Shown here: piece after piece, positions 12,301 to 15,786 of the stretch | How positions within the stretch are numbered: the first letter of the stretch is position 1 | How the letters are laid out: each line of letters starts with the position of its first letter | Source of the DNA: Porphyromonadaceae bacterium | GTDB taxonomy: Bacteria; Bacteroidota; Bacteroidia; Bacteroidales; Paludibacteraceae | Assembly (NCBI GenBank): GCA_905372605.1 | Contig: CAJPPQ010000012.1 | Coordinates: forward strand, 1 to 16,825 | Length of the DNA: 16,825 nucleotides | Direction: 5' to 3' | Program-made: the position numbers and the translations under genes | Notes under the pieces: model-generated | The model's input: the letters and a program-made list of their open reading frames with translations, nothing else | What the model was told of the DNA's origin: nothing | Database searches by the model: none

Positions 12301-14584
12301 CAGCGGTGCTACTCAGCTGTATTATATTACCTGTGTCTACATTCATCACAGGGCGATACTTCTCATATATTTCCTGCCTTCTACTCTCTATACCATTGTC
12401 TTTGTCCTCAGCGTATAAGTCGGCAGTGCTTTCAAGTATTCGTATTCCGTTTCCGTCTGCCTCAAACATCAAGACGTTGCCCTTTTTCAGCGGTATGCTT
12501 TCATCTCCAAACGTATATTCGCCATCCTCTTCGGCTACATCGCCTACTATCCATCGTGCATTATCATATTCCACTTCGTCGCCTTGCTGTACTTGTGGTA
12601 TCGTTTGCTCCGTATCATCTACTCTATCATCTATTGTCCTTTTATCGCCTGTATTTACATTGTCTTCTGCTTCCTGCCGTATTTCACTATCCCATTCGTC
12701 AGCTATATCTCTCTCTGTACTTTTTCTTAACATCTCGGCAGCAAAATAATTAAACTCTACTCCTTTATCATTAAGTTCGCCGTCCGTATATCCGCCTATC
12801 TCTTGCGTATATTTGTGCATTTTATTGCCTAAGTCCTCTATCGGAGTATTGAGAATGTCTTCTGCCATCTTCACCCCTTCTTTGCTACCCGCCTCTCTGG
12901 TAAATGCTACAAACTTACGTTTAGACCTCAGAGCCGATAGTCTCTTATTCGCTATCGTAGCCCCATTCATACCAAGACCAAACATACTCATCGGAGCAAA
13001 TCCGCCTATCATCTGCAGCATATTGTCTTTGCTCCAAAAAGCTTTCCACTCTTCGTCGCTACTCGCTCCGATAGCTTTATCGAAAGCAGCTCCTGCAAAC
13101 TCCTCGCTAAGTTCGCCCATAGTACTGTTTACTCCTGCTTTCGCCATATATTTATTGGCAGTACCTCCTGCCTTTATTAATGCACCTATCGCTCCTTTGG
13201 TCGATAGTTTAGCCCAACTCTTCGGCACTATATTCTTCAATATCTTACTGCCCGCTCCCACAAATGCTCCTCCAAGACGCTCTGTTCCTGTCTCAGCCAT
13301 CGAGCTCAACATCGCCTGCAAATCATTTATTTTCGAAGGCTCTATATTATACTCACCATCTTTATCTCCGTGTGTTACCGTACCCGACTTTTTCTCCCAA
13401 TAGCCACTATATGTACTCGGCATATATATCGACTGAGCAGCTCCGCCTGCCACTACATCGACCGCTCCTTTACCCGCAAACTTAGCTCCACGAAGTACAG
13501 TACCCACTGCACCTTTTGCTCCCATCTTCGATACCAATTTCGGTAGTATCTTCTGCATCGTCTTCCCTATAGCTTTCGATACTACCTTCGACGCACCTGT
13601 GCCAATACCTCCCGTAAGTAAAAATTGTCCCATTATTTCTACCATATCACCGGTCACTTCCCCAGACCGATACCAACCGCTAATGTCGCCTGCTCGTAGT
13701 CCTGCTACTGCCGTATTCATCGCAAGAGCCTCCAATAGATTAGTCTCCTCATCGGTCAATTTCTCTCCATTTGTGTATCGGCTGCATATATCATATACCT
13801 TACCCGTCTTGGCAAAGGTACTCATACCGAGACTTAAGAAACTTTTTATATCGGCATTATCCCTAAATCCTGCCCACATACTGCCCGCCCAATTGCTACC
13901 TTTCGTCGGAGCTTCGAGCAACTCTTTCGTATCTTCCAATACATCCAATGTATAGGCGGGTATTGTCCACTGCACAGCCATCTTTGCCTGTGGAAACAAC
14001 GCCAAAGCACGAGAGCCTTGCGGTATGGTTTTGTTTATCTCTTCTTCTTTTGCCCTCTTATCTGCTTTTGCCCTCTCTATATCTGCGTCCAAACGTGAAG
14101 TTATCGCAGCCCGATATTGTGCCTCTGCCTCTTTATACGCATTATACCGTTCAACGCCTATATTGGCGTTTACGTGCTCTGTCGCCTTAGCCCGACGCTC
14201 ACGACTCTTCTCCTGAGGCGTTAGTTCCATATTGTTCGCTTTCTTTATGCCGATAGCCGCCTCATCTATATTTTTCGGTGGGTTGCCAAAATACGTCTTA
14301 TGCTTATCAACCAAATCGGGATAATCCTCTCCTATATCATAATATCTTTTCTTCTCGTAAGGCACAAGTGTAGCATAGGCAGTATTATTCTTTGGCTCTC
14401 TAAAACCATCGACAAACTCCTTGTGTGTCTCCTCTATATCAGAGAACAGAGGCTTCACATAATCGTAAACCCTCTGTGAAAAAGCACTATCATTCAGAAA
14501 ACCATCCTTAAACTCATCTTCACTGCCAAGTCCCTGTACCTTCTTCGATTGAAGGTAGTTGTATAATTTCTTTATGTCGCCCAT
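50..14584 (-). CDS. Giant phage polyvalent protein (4844 aa), probable ejected internal virion protein
   Basis: One uninterrupted frame of 4844 codons runs from ATG to TAA. It follows the 384-aa gene by 37 bases, so it is probably the last gene of a virion operon. Recognisable parts in order are PBECR-like regions (about 905-1215), ddrB-ParB-like (1395-1585), inorganic-pyrophosphatase-like (1905-2055), MuF_C-like (2081-2222), LPD3 plus ART (2412-2731), a zincin HEFGH (2771-2775), LPD3 plus ART again (2975-3308), MuF_C-like (3598-3733) and an LPD38-like hydrophobic C-terminal region (4280-4700). Phage polyvalent proteins are known as large multi-domain proteins thought to enter the host with phage or conjugative DNA and counter host defences. 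Position after two small virion-like genes resembles T7 gp16 (about 1300 aa), but this protein is several times longer and shows no lytic transglycosylase I can recognise. The ejected role is inferred; the coding call and polyvalent nature are secure. A precursor cut into several products is an alternative to one giant chain. Confidence 0.95.
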   Translation of the reverse strand: MGDIKKLYNYLQSKKVQGLGSEDEFKDGFLNDSAFSQRVYDYVKPLFSDIEETHKEFVDGFREPKNNTAYATLVPYEKKRYYDIGEDYPDLVDKHKTYFGNPPKNIDEAAIGIKKANNMELTPQEKSRERRAKATEHVNANIGVERYNAYKEAEAQYRAAITSRLDADIERAKADKRAKEEEINKTIPQGSRALALFPQAKMAVQWTIPAYTLDVLEDTKELLEAPTKGSNWAGSMWAGFRDNADIKSFLSLGMSTFAKTGKVYDICSRYTNGEKLTDEETNLLEALAMNTAVAGLRAGDISGWYRSGEVTGDMVEIMGQFLLTGGIGTGASKVVSKAIGKTMQKILPKLVSKMGAKGAVGTVLRGAKFAGKGAVDVVAGGAAQSIYMPSTYSGYWEKKSGTVTHGDKDGEYNIEPSKINDLQAMLSSMAETGTERLGGAFVGAGSKILKNIVPKSWAKLSTKGAIGALIKAGGTANKYMAKAGVNSTMGELSEEFAGAAFDKAIGASSDEEWKAFWSKDNMLQMIGGFAPMSMFGLGMNGATIANKRLSALRSKRKFVAFTREAGSKEGVKMAEDILNTPIEDLGNKMHKYTQEIGGYTDGELNDKGVEFNYFAAEMLRKSTERDIADEWDSEIRQEAEDNVNTGDKRTIDDRVDDTEQTIPQVQQGDEVEYDNARWIVGDVAEEDGEYTFGDESIPLKKGNVLMFEADGNGIRILESTADLYAEDKDNGIESRRQEIYEKYRPVMNVDTGNIIQLSSTADNDSIAYVVKGRVVYDEDGNIDYDKSDDTIYYKVYDKEGNEVDGGTPRPLHLKTHRTEFGKVLSDTPIEEYVDNELYPQDETEQSSATGNVSTDEHQGVTEENNKVGDNWNQAQDKISDILDYAIKNKTEYDWEDIADVSEDEARRINESTGLNIDSEYKHIVESSAINHVLNRHGEGKEKDDSQTNITKEDFELIPEIISMADKITLGSTRQGLPAIVYEKTFADGTTFYIEEVRQGRKKLALKTMYKKKLAHSVAPMSENSPNSRLTPSTDHLPTSTGKGSINNWNIQNTILSDEEADLLMSAMEQNAEAMPVIELTPDNWLAEFGQNGTVSTPIGDVKMGDNQLAKLFLKKRTREFGMIKPTLINPDVIIEKTAVADNAERNTKLLFVKTFKDDNGQKHVHFENVTVQKGGLEVSISSHIVDKSAIRKELANGIVIYNKPELTSIGSDVYLTETHEGQSDLVPTQKANSDLQYKGTTNKPDIQEEFYNSLPRNKKGEIDENRMSAEQKIRYAQIEFGEDLDLVKDYITEQSKALSEKIAKLTNKTGKSVAEYKELAALKADKNVFVDYLHSLRDRQEDSMPRQTVEEAAAKREESRREEQAQREQMVREKEEREGVPDFLQDTPEDARLRGFRLRTGERIDRQEPIEVSKYNMARRKFTNDTGAVEEGRPTVKRTIIDNAQTRLQPSHRGGRANIYHFITEAQPKERTDKASRVSAAQIAANINPEEITGGITAYNGSPIANNRLEVIQGNNRAEALRLMYEEYPQSAETYKQYLADNAEDYGMSADEVRTMKEPIAVDIYEGTDGNAILLGQYTQQDVESGGVHRINPSGVVKHLKSHNMLDRFITGLLKGVDEENTVSDVISANLRDVLPILDKTGAISMTQRQGFFDERGDVTSGAIDDFKGILTSLITEGGYANINSDFLNLPDSAKTALYLQTYRAILNQEYGRQILGEIQDSILLYTLVFGNNNKGKVGVDESRREVMSWLMTAQPDFNTLNEDGTYPLVDMREKFSNFAAELTILYKSTNLRSSKDKGRGLYTIWDDFYNLLEGKGDLFTAGERKSLQESINENFNIDYVPIRQNEHNTLGSRGEASRAGRRGSESELSIGEQSEAGTAAADDRGRTEADIAEAVKDIDVEPTEAQKKAGNYKKGHVKIQGFDITIENPKGAIRKGVDDNGKAWSTEMKNHYGYFKNTEGKDGDHIDVFIGDNPNSKRIFVVDQINPKTKEFDESKVMLGFDTEDEAKKAYLSNYSKDWKGFKDITYVDIDTFRDWLYDGAKQRKPFGEYSNIRFRSIKDINDRFNEELQQQIDGTLPKGHVYSLGMPNDILRSAGLPNLPIEMSAERLAGKSQQANHPFELSETEGLPAAIQHPIAIFDSTKKDGSSVILTELKHGDSNFVAVLGVRQSDKQRKIDVEVNSIRSLYPKTHIRGIIDWFNSKDNLLRWVDKEKALNFISTQEPNYLAGGDNAQSTSSESNLSSSKPAEVRNIFKRVAKVIKDFDNPTLSEEKNEETRLKASKRKARGATTEKLEELVTLLKKTGFADVKTGEDFYNALAEIEDKEGSRFMIGKQATEADERAIADETADIKAKSIADGTFMKAPNGKDTNLTERQWLQVRTKAFKKWFGDWEKTARIEKLKKTKPIEITGEEYKGKYELNRDSAKAYIKDSLRGEYTNKDTGDTILLAKDGAQKVTSHSMGNEAHLKSIAVIPELIEKSIFIDELPNEKNNGKYDSYRYYVSGLKIGGVDYTVKLAIGIDEYGNKYYDHSLTEIEKGKLIDEVGALSTTLPSSNQSALSEYKDSKLISLLQENSSKVVDENGEPMVVYHGTNENFNIFDKKKAGSGNDKGLRGKGFYLSPNQKTSEAYGGRVISAYISLKHPFNPSEFASAEEVSKHLTNRLVQQGYDEYTVDSSIFNVGYSFSVGNEYANVFSSILKEAGYDGVLYPHRQEVITFDSHQIKSATDNIGTFDGENEDIRYMRPNGTVLGFVKGNTIYLNPDEVSLNTPIHEFGHLWVSQVKGHFPELWAKGKELFLESDYLRKVQADENYRHLDLDGQIDEAMARAIGDRGEQELDKTLLEKILDWIAEVWEKIGGVFGIDNLTSEQISNLTLQDFTDMATSELLSGQNLTERVKGERGGATRYNTADETADIKAKSIADGTFMKAPNGKDTNLTERQWLQVRTKAFKKWFGDWEKTARIEKLKKTKPIEITGDEVKPSDDLKEYKKNALEYGKTLQGEYTNKDTGITIQLQRGRKNGGLNEVLQHDYKDREHLQSIAAIPQIIENATYIDSEPNNDIPKNPDVKEYQYYVCGLKIGGEDYTVRAVVAVDNKGDRYYDHKLTNIEKGKLLDQINSQAIKNNGFGTTPGTKPTTVVSEYKDSKLISLLQENSSKVVDENGEPMVVYHGTNENFNIFDKKKAGSGNDKGLRGKGFYLSPNQKTSEAYGGRVISAYISLKHPFNPSEFASAEEVSKHLTNRLVQQGYDEYTVDSSIFNVGYSFSVGNEYANVFSSILKEAGYDGVLYPHRQEVITFDSHQIKSATDNIGTFNEEDEDIRYMLVDVQDEKAIDEERRRPKFEIKGEDVYTTMYTTRADTETEIDVLYNGNDFEKALSKAEGYNEDSDREDLTVGVEAVRLKIPIAAIKEEYDYDDEEYDGYVAPFVEDYIDDFVENTDYDRYETGRDMFDVYKSKLDPDENDLIKAVADELWRQTGFSVGKYSTFYITRNGEMTNTEEGKDGEPNAFVSMRIADHTHSRQNGDSTLNIVVADDDPTKTKFQYSKEDLRYTTKDNAEEIVKDILDFWRQYAREYFGDINKQFNDDLDEFERNRLLSSRKFNLGRPSPILMAAGLNGVSIQMTQSVLSKHLDKHNLKTDDLRELPEAIRTPIMVYEWGDKARNSVIVTSIPRGEERITTTIRLTRDGNKLNVNEISSIYGKSAERLIRDINTPKSEFGKDNLRYVDKKQVLDWFAMEAPKASSQTQQELITATKVIENFENPPINEKKVIDDTTNDMVRYSIRANDQLDREDEIMDKKAAEIYEARVKMGKQMNQSDPNKMPNKKIFDEINRKTENSRAKTAEHAADCYLPMKHFIETLNKHGYNVADYNNWYMNVFSLASKNEAEYEKYQAERSVPLQRAAKAAMDSGNISYRELENYLILKHGQERNKYYKERDEKLGVKPMKDYSGTEAVMFEEFCKRTGIKVKTIEEDIPTLVDGDPNMIRYDNGKSEFSKDGKKIPDFEVNKRFELWRKQHTPEEIIEDYEEKIGKEKVEDLWGKIRKATQFTLDCQKEGGLTSEDMYKKASGMWEYFVPLRGFDMGTAQDEYDYDLNGITLFTDFRVEQTLGRTRRSVSPLAWTEQMAHITIQQKNKNLLNQSLRRLASVSTARKDNIMFLSKQYKAPDVIENGKVVREGALINPPAHTGNPTEDRAAFERWEASMKEGVKNGTVEVVEHSNVNFGMIVSADKVKQHVVRVYEGGQPVDIIFNTSPSVPRAINGLNHKAAISNHWIYKNLQAGTRLMAQTMTTLNPAFVGKNFTRDYLFANTMLLGREDMSYAANFNKNVVKAGSVMFDYVRGKSLLGWAAGDKGSVRDNEYGRLLTEFVMNGGKTGFSQMLKFEKMSSDFKKQTEKGGKKVHYGVNDYIHFIEAANDYAENITRFAAYCTSRQAGRSIERSISDAKELTINFNRKGTDGGIWGTVRSLCAFSNASIQALVVFSRGVKANPKRMSAFISGYTAMAITMAVIARLIGGDDDDYFKLSKYDRQNNLCLPMFGGGFVKIPLPQEMRVFYKLGDEIALCILRNEPPEVAAQEVFMGALDLLPSFAAGATSISDVLDEKIGAGDLLLAHQPITAIQPITQLMSNRNFLNYRIYDDNKWGGRRKELPEYRKALRNKGGETYSPNFVVKLSEGISRLTGGSDLKRGLVEANPDMINHFMRGYFGGLYNTAVAAINVADKGYQSVTTGEWKLKSTDSPTMKAFYVSPSNLRYTDDILNAQYMDVLKEAKKHADVYANYLKEGEVDRFEEETKMTEDEALDWRYLVKGIDKEVQELRNEIATAETTKERDEALRQLEALQREAIDMAVKLKK
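485..1747 (-). other. LPD38-like hydrophobic C-terminal region (residues about 4280-4700)
   Basis: Landmarks are TLNPAFVGKNFTRDYLFAN, then LTINFNRKG, FSNASIQALVVFSRG, a strong hydrophobic helix AFISGYTAMAITMAVIARLI followed by GGDDDD, and LPLPQEMRVFYKLGDEIAL-type helices up to LLPSFAAG and YFGGLYNTAVAAI. This combination matches large polyvalent protein-associated domain 38, usually the C-terminal part of such proteins. One or two segments could span a membrane. A role in membrane interaction during DNA entry is inferred. Confidence 0.6.
1760..3247 (-). other. Long helical region before the C-terminal domain (residues about 3780-4275)
   Basis: This stretch is mostly alpha-helical and charged. 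It has NKKIFDEINRKTENSRAKT, MKHFIETLNKHGYNVADYN, then IPTLVDGDPNMIRYD, PEEIIEDYEEKIGKEK and WEYFVPLRGFD, and later RVEQTLGRTRRSVSPLAW. The YFVPLRG phrase and surrounding helices recur just before LPD38-like regions in large phage proteins, as I recall. It may form the structural part of the virion-internal protein. No enzyme motif is identified. Confidence 0.4.
3386..3793 (-). other. MuF_C-like domain, copy 2 (residues about 3598-3733)
   Basis: It starts with LGRPSPILMAAGLNGVSIQM and continues with LPEAIRTPIMVYEWG, SVIVTSIPRGEERITTTI, LNVNEISSIYG and finally DNLRYVDKKQVLDWF. The order of landmarks equals that of the copy at 7919-8344, but the sequences are well diverged. Both copies are followed after a polar linker by the same kind of phrase (KVIENFENP here, KVIKDFDNP there), so the linker is part of the repeated unit. 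Confidence 0.6.
3800..4657 (-). other. Acidic unassigned region with IADH motif (residues about 3310-3595)
   Basis: After ART copy 2 the protein becomes very rich in Asp, Glu and Tyr (EEYDYDDEEYDGYV, EDYIDDFVENTDYDRYE). A compact, better-ordered part follows with FYITRNGEMTNTEEGK, VSMRIADHTHSRQNGDSTLN and IVVADDDPTKTKF. I recall related 'xRIADH ... N' phrases in Bacteroidetes phage proteins but know no name or function. The acidic part could mimic DNA or act as a flexible spacer. No catalytic signature is assigned. Confidence 0.35.
4661..5179 (-). other. ART-PolyVal ADP-ribosyltransferase domain, copy 2 (residues about 3136-3308)
   Basis: It is identical in amino-acid sequence to ART copy 1 across the domain, with the catalytic candidates at His3167, Tyr3195 and Glu3290. 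Only about two silent base differences were found over some 517 bases. It is followed by EDIRYMLVDVQDE and a highly acidic region instead of the zincin. Having two intact, identical catalytic domains in one chain argues for dosage, or for two products after cleavage, over one decayed copy. Confidence 0.75.
5186..5662 (-). other. LPD3-like domain 2, diverged (residues about 2975-3133)
   Basis: It shares landmarks with LPD3 copy 1: LQGEYTNKDTGITIQLQRG, REHLQSIAAIPQIIENATYI, YQYYVCGLKIGGEDYTVRA and YYDHKLTNIEKGKLLDQ. Positions between these landmarks differ strongly, and an extra stretch (NDIPKNPDVKEYQ) is present. By eye roughly half or fewer of the residues match, in sharp contrast to the identical leader and ART on either side. 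The two cores may have different targets. Confidence 0.6.
5663..5863 (-). repeat. Leader A copy 2 (residues about 2908-2974)
   Basis: The amino acids are the same as in the segment at 7352-7552, with only a few silent base differences, such as the third positions of the PIEI codons. It follows the zincin domain through a short GGATRYNTADETADI linker. Identical protein with silent changes means the copies are not brand new, or that selection or conversion holds the protein constant. Confidence 0.8.
5885..6352 (-). other. Zincin metallopeptidase-like domain (residues about 2745-2900)
   Basis: The motif TPIHEFGHLWV gives HExxH at 2771-2775. A downstream DEAMARAIGDRGEQ supplies a plausible third zinc ligand, Glu2822, 47 residues after the second His, as in gluzincins. 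The domain begins with GFVKGNTIYLNPDEVSLN and ends with a helical stretch containing ILDWIAEVWEKIGGVFG. This zincin type recurs in large Bacteroidetes phage proteins, as I recall. It lies exactly between the two LPD3-ART cassettes, so self-cleavage to release effector pieces, or attack on a host protein, are both possible. Neither is shown. Confidence 0.75.
6392..6910 (-). other. ART-PolyVal ADP-ribosyltransferase domain, copy 1 (residues about 2559-2731)
   Basis: The domain starts with SKVVDENGEPMVVYHGT, His at residue 2590. It continues with KGFYLSPNQKTSEAYG, Tyr at 2618, and ends with EVITFDSHQIKSATDN, Glu at 2713. These three residues fit the H-Y-E catalytic triad of diphtheria-toxin/PARP-like ADP-ribosyltransferases, in the polyvalent ART group. 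Such enzymes transfer ADP-ribose from NAD+ to a host target. No residue expected for activity looks missing. It is followed by DIRYM and then the zincin domain. Confidence 0.75.
6917..7351 (-). other. LPD3-like domain 1 (residues about 2412-2556)
   Basis: The core runs from LRGEYTNKDTGDTILLAKDG through HLKSIAVIPELIEKSIFIDE and YRYYVSGLKIGGVDYTVKL to YYDHSLTEIEKGKLIDE. These phrases fit 'large polyvalent protein-associated domain 3', a small alpha/beta domain of unknown activity that may belong to the nuclease-like folds of these proteins. It sits between leader A and the ART domain, splitting the usual FGDWE-to-VVDENGEP junction. Confidence 0.6.
7352..7552 (-). repeat. Leader A copy 1 (residues about 2345-2411)
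   Basis: The protein segment contains ADGTFMKAPNGKDTNLTE, then RQWLQVRTKAFKKWFGDWEK, and ends with KKTKPIEITG. It is identical in protein to the segment at 5663-5863. In other Bacteroidetes phage proteins, as I recall, the FKxWFGDWE phrase commonly stands just before SKVVDENGEPxVVYHGT, the start of an ART domain. It may be a helical recognition or docking element. No enzyme motif is seen. Confidence 0.8.
7919..8344 (-). other. MuF_C-like domain, copy 1 (residues about 2081-2222)
   Basis: It starts at GHVYSLGMPNDILRSAGLP, then PIEMSAERLAGK, LPAAIQHPIAIFDST, SSVILTELKHGDSNFVAVL, a strand-rich middle with VEVNSIRSLYP, and ends with NLLRWVDKEKALNFI. The pattern 'LG.P...L...G....I.M....L.......LP..I..PI.VF' is that of the domain at the C-terminus of phage MuF proteins, also common in polyvalent proteins. 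A diverged second copy lies at 3386-3793. Its biochemical role is not established; it may be a toxin-like or packaging-associated fold. Confidence 0.6.
8420..8872 (-). other. Inorganic-pyrophosphatase-like polyvalent domain (residues about 1905-2055)
   Basis: The sequence shows KGHVKIQGFDITIENPKG (His at 1917), then KNHYGYFKNTEGKDGDHIDV with DGDH at 1963-1966 and VFIGD just after. FVVDQINPKTKEFDESKVM and FDTEDEAKKAYLSNYSKDW follow. This matches the 'inorganic pyrophosphatase' domain described in phage and conjugative-element polyvalent proteins. The DGDHxDVF box resembles the acidic metal-binding strand of soluble pyrophosphatases. The substrate in the phage setting is unknown; nucleotide or pyrophosphate hydrolysis is only a family-level expectation. 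The order ParB-like then this domain is consistent with polyvalent architectures. Confidence 0.75.
9050..9829 (-). other. Helical extension after the ParB-like domain (residues about 1586-1845)
   Basis: This mostly alpha-helical stretch begins near VHRINPSGVVKHLKSHNM and runs through DVLPILDKTGAISMTQRQG, LPDSAKTALYLQTYRAIL and WLMTAQPDFNTLNEDG to about NFNIDYVPIRQNE. It appears to continue from the ParB-like domain, as in DdrB-type plasmid and phage proteins, where a helical region follows the nucleotide-binding fold. It ends in a low-complexity Ser/Gly/Glu/Arg linker before the pyrophosphatase-like domain. No catalytic motif is seen. Confidence 0.45.
9830..10402 (-). other. ddrB-ParB-like domain (residues about 1395-1585)
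   Basis: Key phrases are ERIDRQEPIEVSKYNMARR near the start, VSAAQIAANINPEEITGG, then a ParB-type signature VIQGNNRAEALRLMYEEYP with Arg at residue 1517, and PIAVDIYEGTDG. The GNNR-type motif corresponds to the GxxR box of the ParB/sulfiredoxin fold, which in ParB proteins binds nucleotide. In polyvalent proteins this ddrB-ParB type domain is thought to act on or bind DNA entering the host. It is the only ParB-type signature in the window. Confidence 0.7.
10940..11407 (-). other. Second PBECR-like or related phage domain (residues about 1060-1215)
   Basis: This region contains PVIELTPDNWLAEFG, then TPIGDVKMGDNQLAKLF, REFGMIKPTLINPDVIIEK, KLLFVKTFKDDNG and a final VSISSHIVDKSAIRKE. I recall the 'TPIGDVKMG ... 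KPTLxxPDVIxEK' pattern from large Bacteroidetes phage proteins, where it looks like another member of the PBECR group. The fold assignment is weaker than for the preceding domain. It sits directly after that domain, separated by a polar Ser/Thr/Pro linker. Confidence 0.4.
11555..11872 (-). other. PBECR-like nuclease domain 1 (residues about 905-1010)
   Basis: The core motif is HVLNRHGEGKEKD, with histidines at residues 931 and 936, followed by ITKEDFELIPEII. The segment ends with a strand-rich stretch finishing at ALKTMYKKK. This layout matches the phage Barnase-EndoU-ColicinE5/D-RelE-like (PBECR) group, predicted small RNase-like domains often fused to MuF or polyvalent phage proteins. The two histidines are candidate catalytic residues. 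The exact PBECR subfamily is uncertain. A nuclease acting on host RNA after entry is the family-level expectation and is not shown here. Confidence 0.55.
12140..12607 (-). other. Acidic beta-rich region, possibly SH3-like (residues about 660-815)
   Basis: The segment begins with QGDEVEYDNARWIVGDV and continues with short hydrophobic/acidic strands. A second similar stretch contains IIQLSSTADNDSIAYVVKG and IYYKVYDKEGNEV. Alternating hydrophobic and charged residues with turn-forming Gly and Asp suggest small beta-barrel folds such as SH3. No named family is recognised with confidence. It probably serves as a spacer or binding module between the hydrophobic N-terminal region and the nuclease-like region. 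Confidence 0.3.
12935..13687 (-). other. Gly/Ala-rich hydrophobic region of the giant protein (residues about 300-550)
   Basis: This part has repeated small-residue helices, including MGQFLLTGGIGTGASKVV, AGKGAVDVVAGGAAQSIY and MIGGFAPMSMFGLGMNG, separated by lysine-rich segments. Another phrase, TMGELSEEFAGAAFDKAIG, is followed by EEWKAFWSKD. The pattern suits a segment that inserts into or crosses a membrane during ejection, or packs against other copies in the virion core. No enzyme motif is visible. The membrane role is inferred from hydrophobicity only. Confidence 0.4.
14405..14584 (-). other. N-terminal motif of the giant protein (residues 1-60)
   Basis: The protein opens with a short helical, charged segment containing KKLYNYLQ, then LGSEDEF, then RVYDYVKPLF. 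Short openings with 'LYxxL ... DEF ... VYDYV' spacing are, from memory, found at the start of other large Bacteroidetes phage proteins, so this may be a packaging or virion-docking signal. That role is a guess; only the motif is seen. The ATG is preferred because it gives this motif and lies 37 bases after the upstream stop. No strong Shine-Dalgarno is visible, which is common in Bacteroidetes. Confidence 0.35.
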
Positions 14585-14621
14585 ATCTTTTATTTACTAT
14601 CGTCCTTGTTAATCTTGTTAA

Positions 14622-15776
14622 TTAAAATGGCCTCTTAGGTTTATTTCCCTGATTGTTGCCCCCTTTTGTACTCGCTTTCGGATTATTGAGGTTTACCGTA
14701 CCTCCATAGTGTTCTTTCGTTGCACCCATCTGTCCGCTGTTCATATTAGCCTTGTTTTCCGACTTTTTTGTATCGGTTTCGGTTTTCGTTGGACTTACCC
14801 ATTTACCGTTACGCTTATCATAAATAGGGTGTGGTAGACCCATCTCAGCAATATATACCTCCATTATAGTATCATAGAAAGGTTTATCTCGCCTAGGGAT
14901 TAGGACTGGTTTAGTTTCATCCGGAAACCAAACGCCTATCAACTGTTCTCCTTTGTATTTGTATAGGTCTTTTCTTAGATTATTCCTGTAGTCTTCCAGA
15001 GCTTTTTTTGCCTTTTGTGCTCTTTCTTGTCTCTCTAAGGCGTTTTTCTGTTTTTCTGCCTCAAGCTCCAATCGATTGCCTTGCTGCAACATCTCCTTAT
15101 CCAGACTTGTATATGCAGGGTATATAGTCCTGAATATATCAATAGTACGGTCTCTGTCTTCTTGGCTTGCGTCGCCTACAACTTTAGCGTATGCTTCTTG
15201 CCACCTCGATAGGTTTCTCCGATAACTATCCATCAACGCCTCACGCCTACCTTTACTATCCAATACAGCCCGTAGGGCGTGTGGCTCTCTTTTATACACA
15301 TTACCACCACCGACTGCACTACCTATATCTACCAATAAATGCAATGCCTCGCTAAGCATTGCAAAGTTAGCTCGCCGTCTCTCCGCTTTTATATCTTCTT
15401 CGGGTAAAGTAGGCTGAGGATTATTCCGCAAATAGTAATCTGCTATTGTCTTGTAGTCTCTGGGGGTATTTCGTCGTATCTCCTTATCTCTTTCTTTTGC
15501 CCACTGCCAATACGTATCTGCTGCCTCTGTACTTGGAGGCAGTGTATTTGTACGTTTATAGGTATTGTCTTGTCTTGTACTTTGCAGCTGATTATCGCCT
15601 ATATCCGACACATTGCCGATAGGCTGCTGCTCGTCGCCTTGCATAACTTCCCACTCTTCCAGTGTCGACGGCTCTTTATCGGCGTTATAATTTTCCTCGT
15701 CCTTATAGCCGTGATAGTTGTCAGGATATTCTTTCGTCCCTACAACATTTTTCTTATTATCAATATCAAGTATCAT
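14622..15776 (-). CDS. Probable internal virion protein, 384 aa (T7 gp15-like position)
   Basis: I do not recognise a named family with confidence. The N-terminal 75 residues are acidic and polar. Residues about 110-200 hold a helical region with AERRRANFAMLSEALHLLVD followed by IGSAVGGGNVYKREPHALRA; similar 'ERRRA ... GL/DIG' segments occur, as I recall, in small virion-associated proteins of Bacteroidetes phages. Residues about 217-275 form a charged coiled coil rich in Glu, Gln and Lys. GVWFPDETKPVLIPRRDKPF follows, and the tail from about 331 is low-complexity Asn/Gly/Lys. The gene starts 10 bases after the stop of the 208-aa gene and ends 37 bases before the giant gene, so all three are probably co-transcribed. 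By order it matches T7 gp15, though it is about half as long and no sequence similarity is evident. A scaffold or chaperone for the giant protein is an alternative. Confidence 0.8.
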   Translation of the reverse strand: MILDIDNKKNVVGTKEYPDNYHGYKDEENYNADKEPSTLEEWEVMQGDEQQPIGNVSDIGDNQLQSTRQDNTYKRTNTLPPSTEAADTYWQWAKERDKEIRRNTPRDYKTIADYYLRNNPQPTLPEEDIKAERRRANFAMLSEALHLLVDIGSAVGGGNVYKREPHALRAVLDSKGRREALMDSYRRNLSRWQEAYAKVVGDASQEDRDRTIDIFRTIYPAYTSLDKEMLQQGNRLELEAEKQKNALERQERAQKAKKALEDYRNNLRKDLYKYKGEQLIGVWFPDETKPVLIPRRDKPFYDTIMEVYIAEMGLPHPIYDKRNGKWVSPTKTETDTKKSENKANMNSGQMGATKEHYGGTVNLNNPKASTKGGNNQGNKPKRPF

Positions 15777-15786
15777 TGTCGTAATG

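Noticed and set aside
50..14584. Assembly error or fused genes as an explanation for the very long frame
   Set aside because: The frame is continuous, domain order is typical of polyvalent proteins, and the repeats differ by silent changes and by a diverged core, which a simple assembly duplication would not give.
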